A program made the position numbers and the translations under genes. A stretch of DNA of 64,000 nucleotides, taken from NCBI GenBank assembly GCA_963840095.1, contig CAWIXN010000013.1:372001-436000 (forward strand). Reading direction: 5' to 3'. This DNA is from DATBGO01 sp963840095 (GTDB lineage: Bacteria > Actinomycetota > Actinomycetes > Streptosporangiales > Streptosporangiaceae). Shown here piece after piece: positions 43,474 through 52,351 of the stretch; position 1 is the stretch's first letter, and each line of letters starts with the position of its first letter. Under the pieces are notes generated by a model that was not told where the DNA came from, did no database searches, and saw only the letters and a program-made list of their open reading frames with translations.

Positions 43474-44325
43474 GTGGCCGAGCCGATGTACCGCAAGATC
43501 GCTGATGATCTGCGGCAGCAGATTGAGTCAGGCCAGCTAGGGCCGGGTAGCCAACTGCCGACCGAGCTTGAACTCCGCGAGCTGTATGACAACGCATCGC
43601 GCAACACGATCCGCGACGCGATCAAGTGGCTGATCACCCGCGGCCTGGTGGAGACCCGGCCAGGCCAGGGAACCTTCGTCGTCGAGAAGATCGACCCGCT
43701 CGTCACCACCCTGTCGTCAACCAGCGTTGGCGGTGATCTCCTGTCGTCAGCCGGACTCGGCGACAGCGACAGCGCGGCCTATGCCTCTCAGGCGACAGCA
43801 CAGCGCAGGACCGCAAGTACCACAGATCCTCGGGTCGAGATCCAGCAGGCCCAGGGCGTGATCGCCACCGAACTCCAGCTCGATGAAGGCACGACGGTAG
43901 TCAGTCGCCACCAGCTGCGATTCATCGATGACCGGCTCTGGTCGCTGCAGACGACCTTCTACCCGATGCGCTTCGTCCAACAAGGCGCGACCAGCCTCAT
44001 TCAGGCCGCCAACATTGAGCAGGGCGCCGTCAAGTACATCGCGGACACCCTCAGCATCAGGGAGGCCGGTTACCGCGACACCATCACCGTCCGTCCGCCA
44101 GACATGAACGAGACTGCCGCCTTCAAACTGCCCAGCGACGGCCGAGTGGCAGTGGTGGAGATCCTCCGGACGGGTTTTGATGACAGCGGTGAACCAATCA
44201 GGCTGACGGTCACCGTGTTCCCTGCCGACCGGAACAAGTTCGTCATCAACGTTGGCCGGGTCCCTGACACGCGCGCCCGGCTCAGATCGGTCAGCGGAGC
44301 GCAGGAGGCGGCGTCCGGGGGATAG
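43474..44325 (+). CDS. GntR-family regulator with UTRA effector domain
   Basis: A 283-residue regulator. The winged helix is at residues 4-75 (MYRKIADDLRQQIESGQLGP, GSQLPTELELRELY, SRNTIRDAIKWLITRGLVET, RPGQGTFV). After a linker of about 55 residues comes a UTRA-type ligand domain (RHQLRFIDDRLWSLQTTFYP, REAGYRDTITVRPPD, VFPADRNKFVIN). The GTG at 43474 is preferred because GGGAGG lies 5 nt upstream. The strong hairpin after it and the divergent context give no target. Confidence 0.9.
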   Translation: MAEPMYRKIADDLRQQIESGQLGPGSQLPTELELRELYDNASRNTIRDAIKWLITRGLVETRPGQGTFVVEKIDPLVTTLSSTSVGGDLLSSAGLGDSDSAAYASQATAQRRTASTTDPRVEIQQAQGVIATELQLDEGTTVVSRHQLRFIDDRLWSLQTTFYPMRFVQQGATSLIQAANIEQGAVKYIADTLSIREAGYRDTITVRPPDMNETAAFKLPSDGRVAVVEILRTGFDDSGEPIRLTVTVFPADRNKFVINVGRVPDTRARLRSVSGAQEAASGG

Positions 44326-44390
44326 CACGAGCTTTGGGGCGCCCGGCCGCTGACCGCGCAGGGCACCGCCTGAGCCGCTGACTATCCGCG

Positions 44391-44434
44391 CGCGATGCCG
44401 GCCAGCCATGGACGGATGGCTGGCCGGCATCGCG
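44391..44434 (+). terminator. 19-bp perfect hairpin after the GntR gene
   Basis: CGCGATGCCGGCCAGCCAT (44391-44409) pairs without mismatch with 44416-44434 around a 6-nt loop GGACGG. It lies 66 nt after the GntR stop and 21 nt before the GTG of the next gene. No U-run follows. It should terminate the gntR transcript; as DNA it could also be an operator for the downstream transporter. Confidence 0.7.
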
Positions 44435-44454
44435 CCAGCCGAGGGAAGAGCGCC

Positions 44455-45907
44455 GTGAGTCCCGATACCGTGGAACGGCAGGTTACCGACACCGGGAAGC
44501 CCCGGCGGATGCTGGTATGGCCCGGCTGGTTCGCCGCCCTGCAGATTTCGCGGAGCGAGGGAATTGCTTCGTGGCACGTACTGAGACAGCGTCGTTTCCG
44601 TCGCTATTTCGTCGGCAGCCTCATCTCGAATCTGGGTACCTGGCTGCAGAACACCGCTCAGGTCCTGCTCGCTTACCAGCTGACCCATTCCGCCTTCGCG
44701 GTGGGCATGGTGGCCTGCGCGCAGTTCTCCAGCTCGCTGTTTCTCGGCCCCTGGGCCGCCTCGCTGACCGACCGACTGGACGCGCGACGACTGCTGATCG
44801 GCACTCAGCTGTTCTCCGCGTGCATCGCAGCCGGTATCGCCGGATTGAAGTTTCCGGCCTGCTGGGCGAGAAGCCGCTGATCCTGGGCGCGATGGGGCTC
44901 GGCCTGGCCTTCACCTTCGCGCTCCCCGTGCAGACAGCCATGGTGCCCAGGCTGGTCCGCGAGGCCGACACCGAAGCCGCGATGGCCATGAATTCAGTGA
45001 GCTACAACGCGGGACGGGCGATCGCACCCGCACTGTGTGTCGGCCTGGCCGCGGCTTTCGGCCTCGGCTGGGCCTTCGCGCTCAATGCCGGCTCATTTGT
45101 CGTCTTCGCCGCGGCGCTATTTCTCATCCGTCCTGACAGCGTCGCGCAGCGGGCCCATTCTGACGGCGTCTCGCTCCCCGCCCATGCTGACGGCGTCCCG
45201 GTCCCCCCCATGCCGACGGCCTCGCGCTCCCCGGCCAGCCCCACGGCGGCCCGCAGTCGGCGCGGCGTCCCCGTTACTGGATCTCCGTCCGCATCGCGGT
45301 GCAACGGCCTCGGATCATGCTGCTGCTCGCGATGGTGGCCGCCCTCACGGTCGCCGAGGATCCAATCCTGGTCCTCGGGCCGTCGCTGGCCCGTGAGATG
45401 CACGCCCTCTCGAGCGTCTGGCCGGGTTTCTTTCTGTCCGCGCTAGGCGCGGGCACAGTGCTGGGCGCCTCGCTGCCCACCCGGCAGCTGACGTCCGTGA
45501 AATCCGCCTCCAAACGTGCGGCGGGCGGGCTATTGGTGCTGGCATTCTCCATGATCATTTTTACCGGGGGACTTACCGTCTGGATCAGCCTGTTCGCTGC
45601 GCTGGTCGCGGGCGTGGCCGGCCTGCTCACCGGGTCGGCGACCCAGAGTCTGCTGTGGCGCCTTGCGGGCCCGCAGCTGGCCGCCAAGGTCATGGCGCTG
45701 TGGGCAATCGCCTGGGCCGGGAGCAAGCCGCTCGCGTCGCTGGCCGACGGCTGGCTCGCCGGCACCGTCGGGATTCGCTGGACTGGGCTGGTGCTTGCCG
45801 CGCCCGCCTTGGCCGTCGCCGTGCTGGAACTAAGCCTCTCGACCACCGCCAAGGACTGGCTGAAAAGACGCATGGCGATCCACAATGCGTCACGAGTTGT
45901 CATATAG
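44455..45907 (+). pseudogene. MFS transporter, interrupted by two frameshifts
   Basis: Three consecutive frames give one MFS exporter of the enterobactin-exporter-like (DUF894) type. The first (44455 to about 44860) has FRRYFVGSLISNLGTWLQNT. The second (to about 45200) has LILGAMGLGLAFTFALPVQT and AMAMNSVSYNAGRAIAPALC. The third (to 45907) has RPRIMLLLAMVAALTVAEDP and WPGFFLSALGAGTVLG. Breaks lie near 44850-44865 and near a seven-C run at 45203-45209, inside a short tandem repeat (GACGGCGTC units). GTG start with AGGGAAG upstream. Either inactivated recently or misassembled at the C-run. Confidence 0.75.
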
Positions 45908-46408
45908 CAACAGGAGGCACTTACGACCAATAACGTACCCTGAGTAACAGACGACTATCTCGTTTTGATAACAAGAAGGGCCCGCGCTCGCTTACCTTCC
46001 ACAGACGAATGACTTGAGCCAGGGCACATCGCCCCAGTTCAGCACACTGGGCCTAGGTCGACCGCGCGACTGGTCCGTCCCTTCGCGCCCAGCCAACCTA
46101 GTTGCGGGCTTTCGGCTGACGCGCGAACCTGATTTGTACACATGAAATGCCATTCGGCCACCATCGGGAGGCTTAGCTTAGATGGGCAGCCAAGTGGCGG
46201 CCGGGCATGGGTGTGTACGGTCCGGTGAGAGGGGGTGCCATGGCCAAGCGACACTGTCGCCCGTCCGCGCAGTACCGCTACGAGCACTACGACCCCCGCT
46301 GACGGATCGCGAGTGACCTAGCGTGACCAGGTCCCTTAGCGTGACCAGGTCCGGGCTGCGGAACACGACCCACTTCGCGTGCGAGGGACGGGTTCCGCGG
46401 CCAAGGAC
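45908..46408 (+). other. intergenic region with lower GC
   Basis: Five hundred bases between the MFS pseudogene and mnmA. GC is lower at 45910-46160. One short frame with a good ribosome-binding site lies at 46240. A 16-bp direct repeat TAGCGTGACCAGGTCC (near 46319 and 46337) lies beside it. Nothing else is supportable. Confidence 0.4.
46240..46302 (+). CDS. possible 20-residue small protein
   Basis: ATG at 46240 follows GAGAGGGGG by 4 nt and opens a frame MAKRHCRPSAQYRYEHYDPR ending in TGA. It is strongly basic and Tyr-rich. The ribosome-binding site and the composition suggest that it may be translated; no family is known to me, and chance is a fair alternative. Confidence 0.3.
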   Translation: MAKRHCRPSAQYRYEHYDPR

Positions 46409-47557
46409 TCAACCCGCCGGCCAGGCAGGTTTGCCCGTCAGATGTGTTTCGTTGGCTGCCCGGCACGGGACGCACCGGTTCGCACCGGTAATCGTCGCGG
46501 AGCCGAGCACGAGGTCGCCCTCGTACAGGACCGCCGCCTGGCCCCGGGCGATGCCCCGGGCCGGCCTGTCCAGCATGATCCGCAGGGCGCCAGCGTCCAG
46601 CCAGGCGGTCGCCGGGTACTGCTCGCCGTGGGCGCGCAGCTGGACCAGGCACCTGATCTCGCCCGCCGGCGCCGGGCAGCCGGTCCACACCGGCCGCTGC
46701 GCCTCGATATCGAGCACGTCCAGGGACTCGGCCGGGCCCACGGTCACCGTGCCGGATACCGGCTCGATGTCCAGCACGTAGCGCGGCCTGCCATCGGCCG
46801 CCGGACGGCCGATCCGCAGCCCCCGGCGCTGGCCCACCGTGAAGGCGAACGCGCCGTCGTGGCTGCCCACCACGGTCCCGTCAGCCTCGACGATCGGTCC
46901 CGGAGCGGAGCCAAGCTGGCGGGAGAGGAATCTCCTGGTGTCGCCGTCGGCGATGAAACACACATCATGGCTGTCGGGCTTGTCGGCGACGGCCAGCCCG
47001 CGCTCGGCGGCCTCCTTGCGGACCTCGTCCTTGGTGGAGTCACCGAGCGGGAACATAGCCCGGGCCAGCTGCGCGCTGCTCAGCACGGCCAGCACATACG
47101 ACTGGTCCTTGGCCGCGTCCGCGCTCCGGACCAGGCGAGGGCCGTGCTCGCCCTGCTGCAGGCGGGCGTGATGGCCGGTGCAGACCGCGTCGAAGCCGAG
47201 CGCGACGGCCCGGTCCAGGACCGCGGCGAACTTGATCTTCTCGTTGCAGCGCAGGCACGGATTGGGCGTATGGCCGCGGGCGTACTCGTCGACGAAGTCC
47301 CGCACCACGTCCGCGTGAAACCGCTCGGCCATGTCCCAGACGTAGAACGGGATGCCGATCACGTCGGCTGCGCGCCGGGCGTCCCTGGCGTCCTCCAGCG
47401 TGCAGCAGCCCCGGGCGCCGGTCCGGTAGGAGCTGGGGTTGCTGGACAGGGCGAGGTGAACGCCGGTCACGTCATGGCCGGCCTCGGCGGCCCGGGCCGC
47501 GGCCACCGCGGAGTCGACGCCCCCCGACATGGCGGCGAGCACACGTAGCTGAGTCAT
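46409..47557 (-). CDS. mnmA: tRNA-specific 2-thiouridylase
   Basis: A 382-residue enzyme that puts sulfur on U34 of tRNA-Lys, -Glu and -Gln. PP-loop ATP site: AAMSGGVDSAVAA near residue 8. The catalytic Cys pair is in NPCLRCNEKIKF and SHDVCFIADG, followed by a C-terminal barrel (VGSHDGAFAFTVGQRRGL). An extra tail RCVPCRAANETHLTG extends beyond the usual end. It lies 30 bp after the cysteine desulfurase gene, its likely sulfur donor, on the same strand. Confidence 0.96.
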   Translation of the reverse strand: MTQLRVLAAMSGGVDSAVAAARAAEAGHDVTGVHLALSSNPSSYRTGARGCCTLEDARDARRAADVIGIPFYVWDMAERFHADVVRDFVDEYARGHTPNPCLRCNEKIKFAAVLDRAVALGFDAVCTGHHARLQQGEHGPRLVRSADAAKDQSYVLAVLSSAQLARAMFPLGDSTKDEVRKEAAERGLAVADKPDSHDVCFIADGDTRRFLSRQLGSAPGPIVEADGTVVGSHDGAFAFTVGQRRGLRIGRPAADGRPRYVLDIEPVSGTVTVGPAESLDVLDIEAQRPVWTGCPAPAGEIRCLVQLRAHGEQYPATAWLDAGALRIMLDRPARGIARGQAAVLYEGDLVLGSATITGANRCVPCRAANETHLTGKPAWPAG

Positions 47558-47586
47558 CGCGTTCGAGGGTATGCGGCCCGCCGCGG

Positions 47587-48807
47587 TCAGCGCGCCGCGG
47601 CGCGGCGGGCGCGTTCGACTGCCTCGCCGATGACCACGCCGAGGGCGTCCACATCCGCCTGGGTGCTCGAGTGCCCCAGCGAGAACCGCAGCGACCCACG
47701 GGCCCGTGCGTCGTCGGCGCCCATTGCGAGCAGCACATGACTGGGCTGCGCCACGCCCGCCGTGCAGGCCGAGCCGGTCGAGCAGGCGATGCCCTTGGCG
47801 TCGAGCAGCATCAGCAGCGCGTCACCCTCGCAGCCGGGGAAGGAGAAGTGCGCGTTGCCTGGCAGCCGCCCCGGTCCGGGCGGCGCGCCGTTCAGGACCG
47901 CGTCCGGCACCGCCGTCAGGACCTGCGCGATCAGGTCATCCCTGAGCGCGGCCAGCCGCTTGGCCTCATCGACCCTGCGCGAGGTGGCCAGCTGGACCGC
48001 GACGGCGAACGCCCTGATCGCCGGGGCGTCGAGGGTCCCCGAGCGCACGTCCCCCTCCTGGCCGCCGCCGTGGAGCACGGGAACCAGCCCGGTCCCCCTG
48101 GCGACCAGCAGGGCGCCGACCCCGACCGGCCCGCCGATCTTGTGACCGGTGATGGTGAGCGCGTCGGCGCCGCTCGCCGCGAGGTCCACGGGCAGCTGGC
48201 CCGCCGCCTGGACCGCGTCGCTGTGGAACGGGATGTGGTACTCACTGGCCACCGCGGCGAGTGCGGCGATCGGCTGGACCGTACCGACCTCGTTATTGGC
48301 CCACATCACGCTGACCAGGGCGACGCTACCGGGGTCACGCGAGATGGCCGCGCGCAGTGCCGCGACGGACAGGCTGCCTGCATCGTCGACCGCCAGCCAG
48401 TCGGCGTCGGCCGCCTCATGGTCGGTCAGCCATCGCGCGCAGTCCAGTACCGCATGATGCTCGATCGCCGTGGCGAGTACCCGGGTCCGTCCTGGATCGG
48501 CGTCCCTGCGGGCCCAGAACAGGCCCTTGATCGCGAGGTTATCGGCCTCGGTGCCGCCGCTGGTGAACACCACTTCGCTGGGGCGCGCCCCGTACGCTTC
48601 GGCGATCTGCTCGCGCGACTCCTCGACCACCCGGCGCGCCCTCCGGCCCGCGTTATGCAGCGACGAAGGATTGCCCAGCTGGCCAAGTTCCTCGGTCATC
48701 GCCGCCAGGGCCTCGGGCAACATTGGCGTGGTCGCCGCATGATCGAGATACACCGGCGAGGCAGGCCCGCGCTGCGGGCGCCCGTCCGCGCTATCGAGGT
48801 TTCCCAT
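47587..48807 (-). CDS. cysteine desulfurase
   Basis: A 406-residue NifS/IscS-type PLP enzyme that takes sulfur from cysteine as a persulfide. YLDHAATTPMLPEAL N-terminus, HHAVLDCARWL with the His that stacks on PLP, the PLP Lys in GHKIGGPVGVGALL near residue 205, and the mobile-loop Cys in CSTGSACTAG near 330. No scaffold gene is adjacent; mnmA follows, so thio-tRNA supply is the likely role, though Fe-S work is possible. Confidence 0.95.
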   Translation of the reverse strand: MGNLDSADGRPQRGPASPVYLDHAATTPMLPEALAAMTEELGQLGNPSSLHNAGRRARRVVEESREQIAEAYGARPSEVVFTSGGTEADNLAIKGLFWARRDADPGRTRVLATAIEHHAVLDCARWLTDHEAADADWLAVDDAGSLSVAALRAAISRDPGSVALVSVMWANNEVGTVQPIAALAAVASEYHIPFHSDAVQAAGQLPVDLAASGADALTITGHKIGGPVGVGALLVARGTGLVPVLHGGGQEGDVRSGTLDAPAIRAFAVAVQLATSRRVDEAKRLAALRDDLIAQVLTAVPDAVLNGAPPGPGRLPGNAHFSFPGCEGDALLMLLDAKGIACSTGSACTAGVAQPSHVLLAMGADDARARGSLRFSLGHSSTQADVDALGVVIGEAVERARRAAAR

Positions 48808-48848
48808 GGTGGCCTCAGCCTAGTGCGCCCGTCGTGATCAGTACCAAC

Positions 48849-48926
48849 GAGCCAGCGCCCCACTTCACTGCATACGACTTTTCGCTCTAGCTACCGAAAA
48901 GTAACGGTGACCGGTGGCGCTGGCTC
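48849..48926. repeat. nested inverted repeats between the etfA 3' end and the desulfurase
   Basis: Outer arms GAGCCAGCGCC (48849-48859) and GGCGCTGGCTC (48916-48926) are perfect 11-bp. Inner arms ACTTTTCG (48877-48884) and CGAAAAGT (48895-48902) are perfect 8-bp. The element lies between two genes on the minus strand, so it may terminate the etfBA transcript; a regulatory role for the desulfurase promoter is also open. Confidence 0.5.
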
Positions 48927-48981
48927 TGCGTGGCGGCCCCGGGCCGGCCGACTGCGGCCGGCCCATGCGCGAAGCTCAACC

Positions 48982-49932
48982 CTAGGCGCGCTTCTCGATC
49001 TCCTCGGTTAGCTGCGGCACCACGTTGAACAGGTCGCCGACCACGCCGAAGTCAGCCAGCTCGAAGATGGGCGCCTCGGGATCCTTGTTGATCACCATGA
49101 TGGTCTTGGAGGTCTGCATGCCGGCCCGGTGCTGGATCGCGCCCGAGATGCCGACCGCCAGGTAGAGCTGGGGCGACACGGTCTTGCCGGTCTGGCCCAC
49201 CTGGAACTGGTGCGGGTACCACCCGGCGTCAGTAGCGGCCCGCGACGCGCCGACTGCGGCCCCCAGCGCGTCGGCCAGCTTCTCGATCAGCGCGAAGTGC
49301 TCGCTCGCGCCGACCCCCCGGCCGCCGGAGACCACGATCGATGCCTCGGTCAGGTCCGGGCGGTCGCCACGCTCCTGGACGACCCGCTCGGTGACCTGCG
49401 CGGTCTTCGCCCCGTCGCTGATCTCAAGGCTGACCGGCTCGATCACCGCGGCTCCAGGCGCAGGCACGGGGGCGACGGCGTTGGGCCGGACGGTGATGAT
49501 CGGCGTCCCGGTCCGGACCCTCGACTGCACGACGATCGCCCCGCCGAAGATCGACTGTTCGGCGACCAGCCCCTCGTCCACACCGACCGCGTCGGTGATC
49601 ACCCCGGAGCCGGTCTTGACCGCGAGCCGCCCGGCGATCTCCTTTCCCTCGCCGGTATGCGCTATCAGGACAGCGGCCGGCGAGGCGCTCGCGACCAGCG
49701 CGGCGAGCAGCTCGGCCTTGGGCGCCACGACGTAGTCGTCGAATTCCGGGCCGTCGGCCACGTACGCCTTGGCGGCTCCGAACTCGGCGAGCCGCTCCCG
49801 GCCGCCGCTGGCGCCCGGACCGGCCCACACCGCGGCTGGCTCGCCGAGCTTGCCCGCGAGGGTCAGCAGCTCACCGGTGACCTTCTTGACGTCCTCGCCC
49901 GAGTGCTCGACGAGAACCAGGATCTCAGCCAT
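48982..49932 (-). CDS. etfA: electron transfer flavoprotein subunit alpha
   Basis: 316 residues. Begins MAEILVLVEHSGEDVKK. The C-terminal FAD-binding domain shows ASRAATDAGWYPHQFQVGQT, YLAVGISGAIQHRAGMQTSK and the signature NKDPEAPIFELADFGVVGD. It shuttles electrons from acyl-CoA dehydrogenases to the respiratory chain with EtfB, whose gene ends 29 bp upstream on the same strand. Confidence 0.97.
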   Translation of the reverse strand: MAEILVLVEHSGEDVKKVTGELLTLAGKLGEPAAVWAGPGASGGRERLAEFGAAKAYVADGPEFDDYVVAPKAELLAALVASASPAAVLIAHTGEGKEIAGRLAVKTGSGVITDAVGVDEGLVAEQSIFGGAIVVQSRVRTGTPIITVRPNAVAPVPAPGAAVIEPVSLEISDGAKTAQVTERVVQERGDRPDLTEASIVVSGGRGVGASEHFALIEKLADALGAAVGASRAATDAGWYPHQFQVGQTGKTVSPQLYLAVGISGAIQHRAGMQTSKTIMVINKDPEAPIFELADFGVVGDLFNVVPQLTEEIEKRA

Positions 49933-49960
49933 GTCTGGCAGCCTCCAGTTGAGCCGGTAA

Positions 49961-50740
49961 TCAGATGAACTTCTGCGCCGCGAGGTACTCGGCTGCCTTG
50001 GTGCCGCCGTCGCCCTCGTCCGGCACGATCGTGCCTGCCTGCCGGGGCGGCCGCTTGGCCCAGCTGACCACCTCGGTCGCGGCGCTGGCCAGGCCGACCT
50101 GGCCGGGGTCGATTCCCGCGTCGGCGATGCTCAGCGTCTCGACCGGCTTCTTCTTGGCGGCCATGATCCCCTTGAACGAGGGGTAGCGGGGTTCGTTGAT
50201 CTTCTCGACCACACTGATCACGGCGGGCAGGGTCCCCTGGACCTTGTCGTAGCCGTAGTCCGTCAGCCGGTTGATGTGCACCGAGGTGCCGTCGATCTCG
50301 ACCTTGTTGGCCAGCGACAGCTGCGGCACGCCGAGCCGCTCGGCCAGCATCGCGCCGAGTACCCCCATCCGCGCATCGGTCGACTCCGAGCCGAGGATCA
50401 CCAGGTCGAACCCAGTCCTGGACAGGACCTGGGCGATCGCCGCGGAGGTCTGCAAGGCGTCGGAGCCAGCCAGCCCGGCATCGACGAGATGAATGGCCTT
50501 GTCAGCACCCATCGACAGGGCCTTGCGGATCGACTCGGCGGCCCGCTCGGGCCCCATGGACAGGATGGTCACCTCGCCGCCGTGTGCCTCGACCAGCCGC
50601 AGCCCTTCCTCGATCGCGTACTCATCAATCTCGTTGATGACGGCGTCGGCTGACTGGCGGTCCAGCGTGGAGTCCTCAGCCTTCAGCGTCCGCTCGGAAT
50701 AGGTATCGGGCACCTGCTTGACGCAGACGACGATGTTCAT
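49961..50740 (-). CDS. etfB: electron transfer flavoprotein subunit beta
   Basis: 259 residues. Begins MNIVVCVKQVPDTYSER and contains the ETF-beta signature VILGSESTDARMGVLGAML and the LTDYGYDKVQGTLPAVISV region with AMP-binding residues. The start at 50740 follows GGGAGG at a rather long 12 nt. An upstream extension of the frame is repeat-rich and not supported. Confidence 0.96.
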   Translation of the reverse strand: MNIVVCVKQVPDTYSERTLKAEDSTLDRQSADAVINEIDEYAIEEGLRLVEAHGGEVTILSMGPERAAESIRKALSMGADKAIHLVDAGLAGSDALQTSAAIAQVLSRTGFDLVILGSESTDARMGVLGAMLAERLGVPQLSLANKVEIDGTSVHINRLTDYGYDKVQGTLPAVISVVEKINEPRYPSFKGIMAAKKKPVETLSIADAGIDPGQVGLASAATEVVSWAKRPPRQAGTIVPDEGDGGTKAAEYLAAQKFI

Positions 50741-50951
50741 AACCGTGGCCGACCTCCCTCTGCACATACGCTCTGCGCAGACGCTCTGCACAAACGTCCC
50801 AACCCAAATGTGCCAACACAAACGTGCCAGCACCAGCGGCCCAGCCGGTGGACCGCCTGTACGCAGCCTGCCGACTAACCAGGCCACGGCAGCTTAAGCC
50901 TGCCAAACGGCGCCCGCCCCGCGCATCCGGGGTCCCGGCTCCGGCCGCCGG

Positions 50952-51836
50952 CTACATGTTACCGGCCGGTAGCTTTAATCTCCCAGCCGCGGCGTGGGCC
51001 TCGGCGGCCTGCACCACGTTGGACAGCAGCATGGCCCTGGTCATCGGGCCGACACCGCCCGGCATCGGGGCCAGGTAGCCGGCCACCTCCGCCACCGCCG
51101 GATCGACGTCACCGACCAGGCCCGCCTCGCTCCTGGTGATGCCCACGTCGACGACGGCTGCGCCGGGCCGCACCATGTCGGGGGTTAGCAGCCCGGGCTT
51201 GCCCGCCGCGACCACCACGATGTCGGCGCCACGGGTATGCGCGGCCAGGTCCTTCGTGCCGGTGTGGCACTGGGTGACGGTCGCGTTCTCCGTGCGGCGG
51301 GTTAGCAGCAGGGCCAGGGAGCGCCCGACGGTGATCCCGCGCCCGATCAGCGTGACGTCCGCCCCGGCGATCGGCACCTCGAACTTGCGCAGCAGCTCCA
51401 CGATGCCGTGCGGGGTGCACGGCAGCGGCCCACGCTCGCCGAGCACGAGACGGCCGAGATTAACCGGATGCAGCCCGTCGGCGTCCTTGGCCGGGTCCAT
51501 CAGCTCCAGAACCGGCTGCGGGTCAAGGCCGGCGGGCAGCGGCAGCTGGACGATGAATCCGGTGCACGCGGGGTCGGCGTTCAGCTCGAGGACCGCGTCC
51601 TCCACCTGCTGCTGGCTGGCGTCGGCGGGCAGGTCACGGCGGATGCTGACGATGCCCACATGGGCGCAGTCCCGGTGCTTGGCGGCCACGTATACCCGGC
51701 TGCCCTCGTCGTCGCCGACCAGGACGGTGCCCAGGCCAGGCGGGGCGCCGCGCTTGGCCAGCTCAGTCACCCGGCGGGTGAGGTCCTCGCGTATCGCGGC
51801 AGCCGTGGCCTTGCCGTCCAGGATAATTGCAGTCAT
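50952..51836 (-). CDS. folD: bifunctional methylenetetrahydrofolate dehydrogenase/cyclohydrolase
   Basis: 294 residues. Motifs: SRVYVAAKHRDC with the catalytic Lys, GFIVQLPLPAGLD, MDPAKDADGLHPVNLG, the Rossmann GRGITVGRSLALLL, and PMPGGVGPMTRAML. It interconverts methylene-, methenyl- and formyl-tetrahydrofolate with NADP and feeds PurN and PurH encoded 2-4 kb away. Followed upstream by a repeat-filled intergenic region. Confidence 0.96.
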   Translation of the reverse strand: MTAIILDGKATAAAIREDLTRRVTELAKRGAPPGLGTVLVGDDEGSRVYVAAKHRDCAHVGIVSIRRDLPADASQQQVEDAVLELNADPACTGFIVQLPLPAGLDPQPVLELMDPAKDADGLHPVNLGRLVLGERGPLPCTPHGIVELLRKFEVPIAGADVTLIGRGITVGRSLALLLTRRTENATVTQCHTGTKDLAAHTRGADIVVVAAGKPGLLTPDMVRPGAAVVDVGITRSEAGLVGDVDPAVAEVAGYLAPMPGGVGPMTRAMLLSNVVQAAEAHAAAGRLKLPAGNM

Positions 51837-51849
51837 CGCTGCCCATTGT

Positions 51850-52310
51850 GCCCGACGCCAGGCACCAGCGGCGCCGCAAAGGCCGGCCCGCCCGCCCGGA
51901 TCAGCCGGCGGCCGCCCGGAACAGCCGGCAGGCCCGCCCGGATCAGCCGACGAGCCCCGGCCGGATCAGCCGGCGGGCTCCGCGGCAGCGGCGGCACAAG
52001 CGCCCGGTCCGCAGTCGCCGCCCTGCTCACGCGGTCGCCGCCCTGCTCACGCGGTCGCCGCCCTGCCCACCCGGCCGCCGCCGCCCTGCCCACCCGGCCG
52101 CCGCCGCCCTGCCCACGCCGACGCCGCCGCGCTGCCCACCCGGCTTCAAAAGATCTTGACGAGTACTCCGCGATATCTACTGAAAAGTCGTCGAGATCAC
52201 CGGGAGTGCCCGCCAGGGCCGCGCCCGGCGCGAACCTATGCCGACTGGCGCCCGGCTGGGGCCCGGCTGGGGCCCGGCTGGGGCCCGGCTGGGGCCCGGC
52301 TGGCGCCCGG
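51850..52310. repeat. GC-rich intergenic repeat region (folD to ArsR regulator)
   Basis: Three kinds of short repeats. At about 51880-51975 there are GGATCAGCCGGCGG-like copies; at 52010-52140 there are GCCGCCCTGCCCACCCG-like copies; at 52247-52310 there are five copies of an 11-12-bp unit GGCTGGGGCCC. Between them is a GATC-bounded element (52152-52198). No gene is supported. Confidence 0.7.
52152..52198 (-). repeat. GATC-bounded ~48-nt intergenic element, copy B
   Basis: An AT-richer island with 11-bp ends GATCTTGACGA and TCGTCGAGATC, inverted with one mismatch and a 25-nt centre. Read on the minus strand, TGATCTCGACGACTTTTCAG (52199-52180) matches copy A at 23875-23894 in 18 of 20 bases and stays similar through the following TA-rich stretch with a one-base gap. 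Confidence 0.5.
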
Positions 52311-52314
52311 ATAC

Positions 52315-52351
52315 GGTTGACATATAAATAAAAACTAATGAAACTTGAACT
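52315..52351 (+). promoter_or_regulatory. AT-rich leaderless promoter of the ArsR operon
   Basis: TTGACA is followed 17 nt later by GAAACT, then 6 nt to the GTG of the regulator gene, so the transcript should be leaderless. The 30-bp run TATAAATAAAAACTAAT is by far the most AT-rich stretch in its neighbourhood. The -10 is weak; TAATGA one base earlier is an alternative. Confidence 0.45.
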
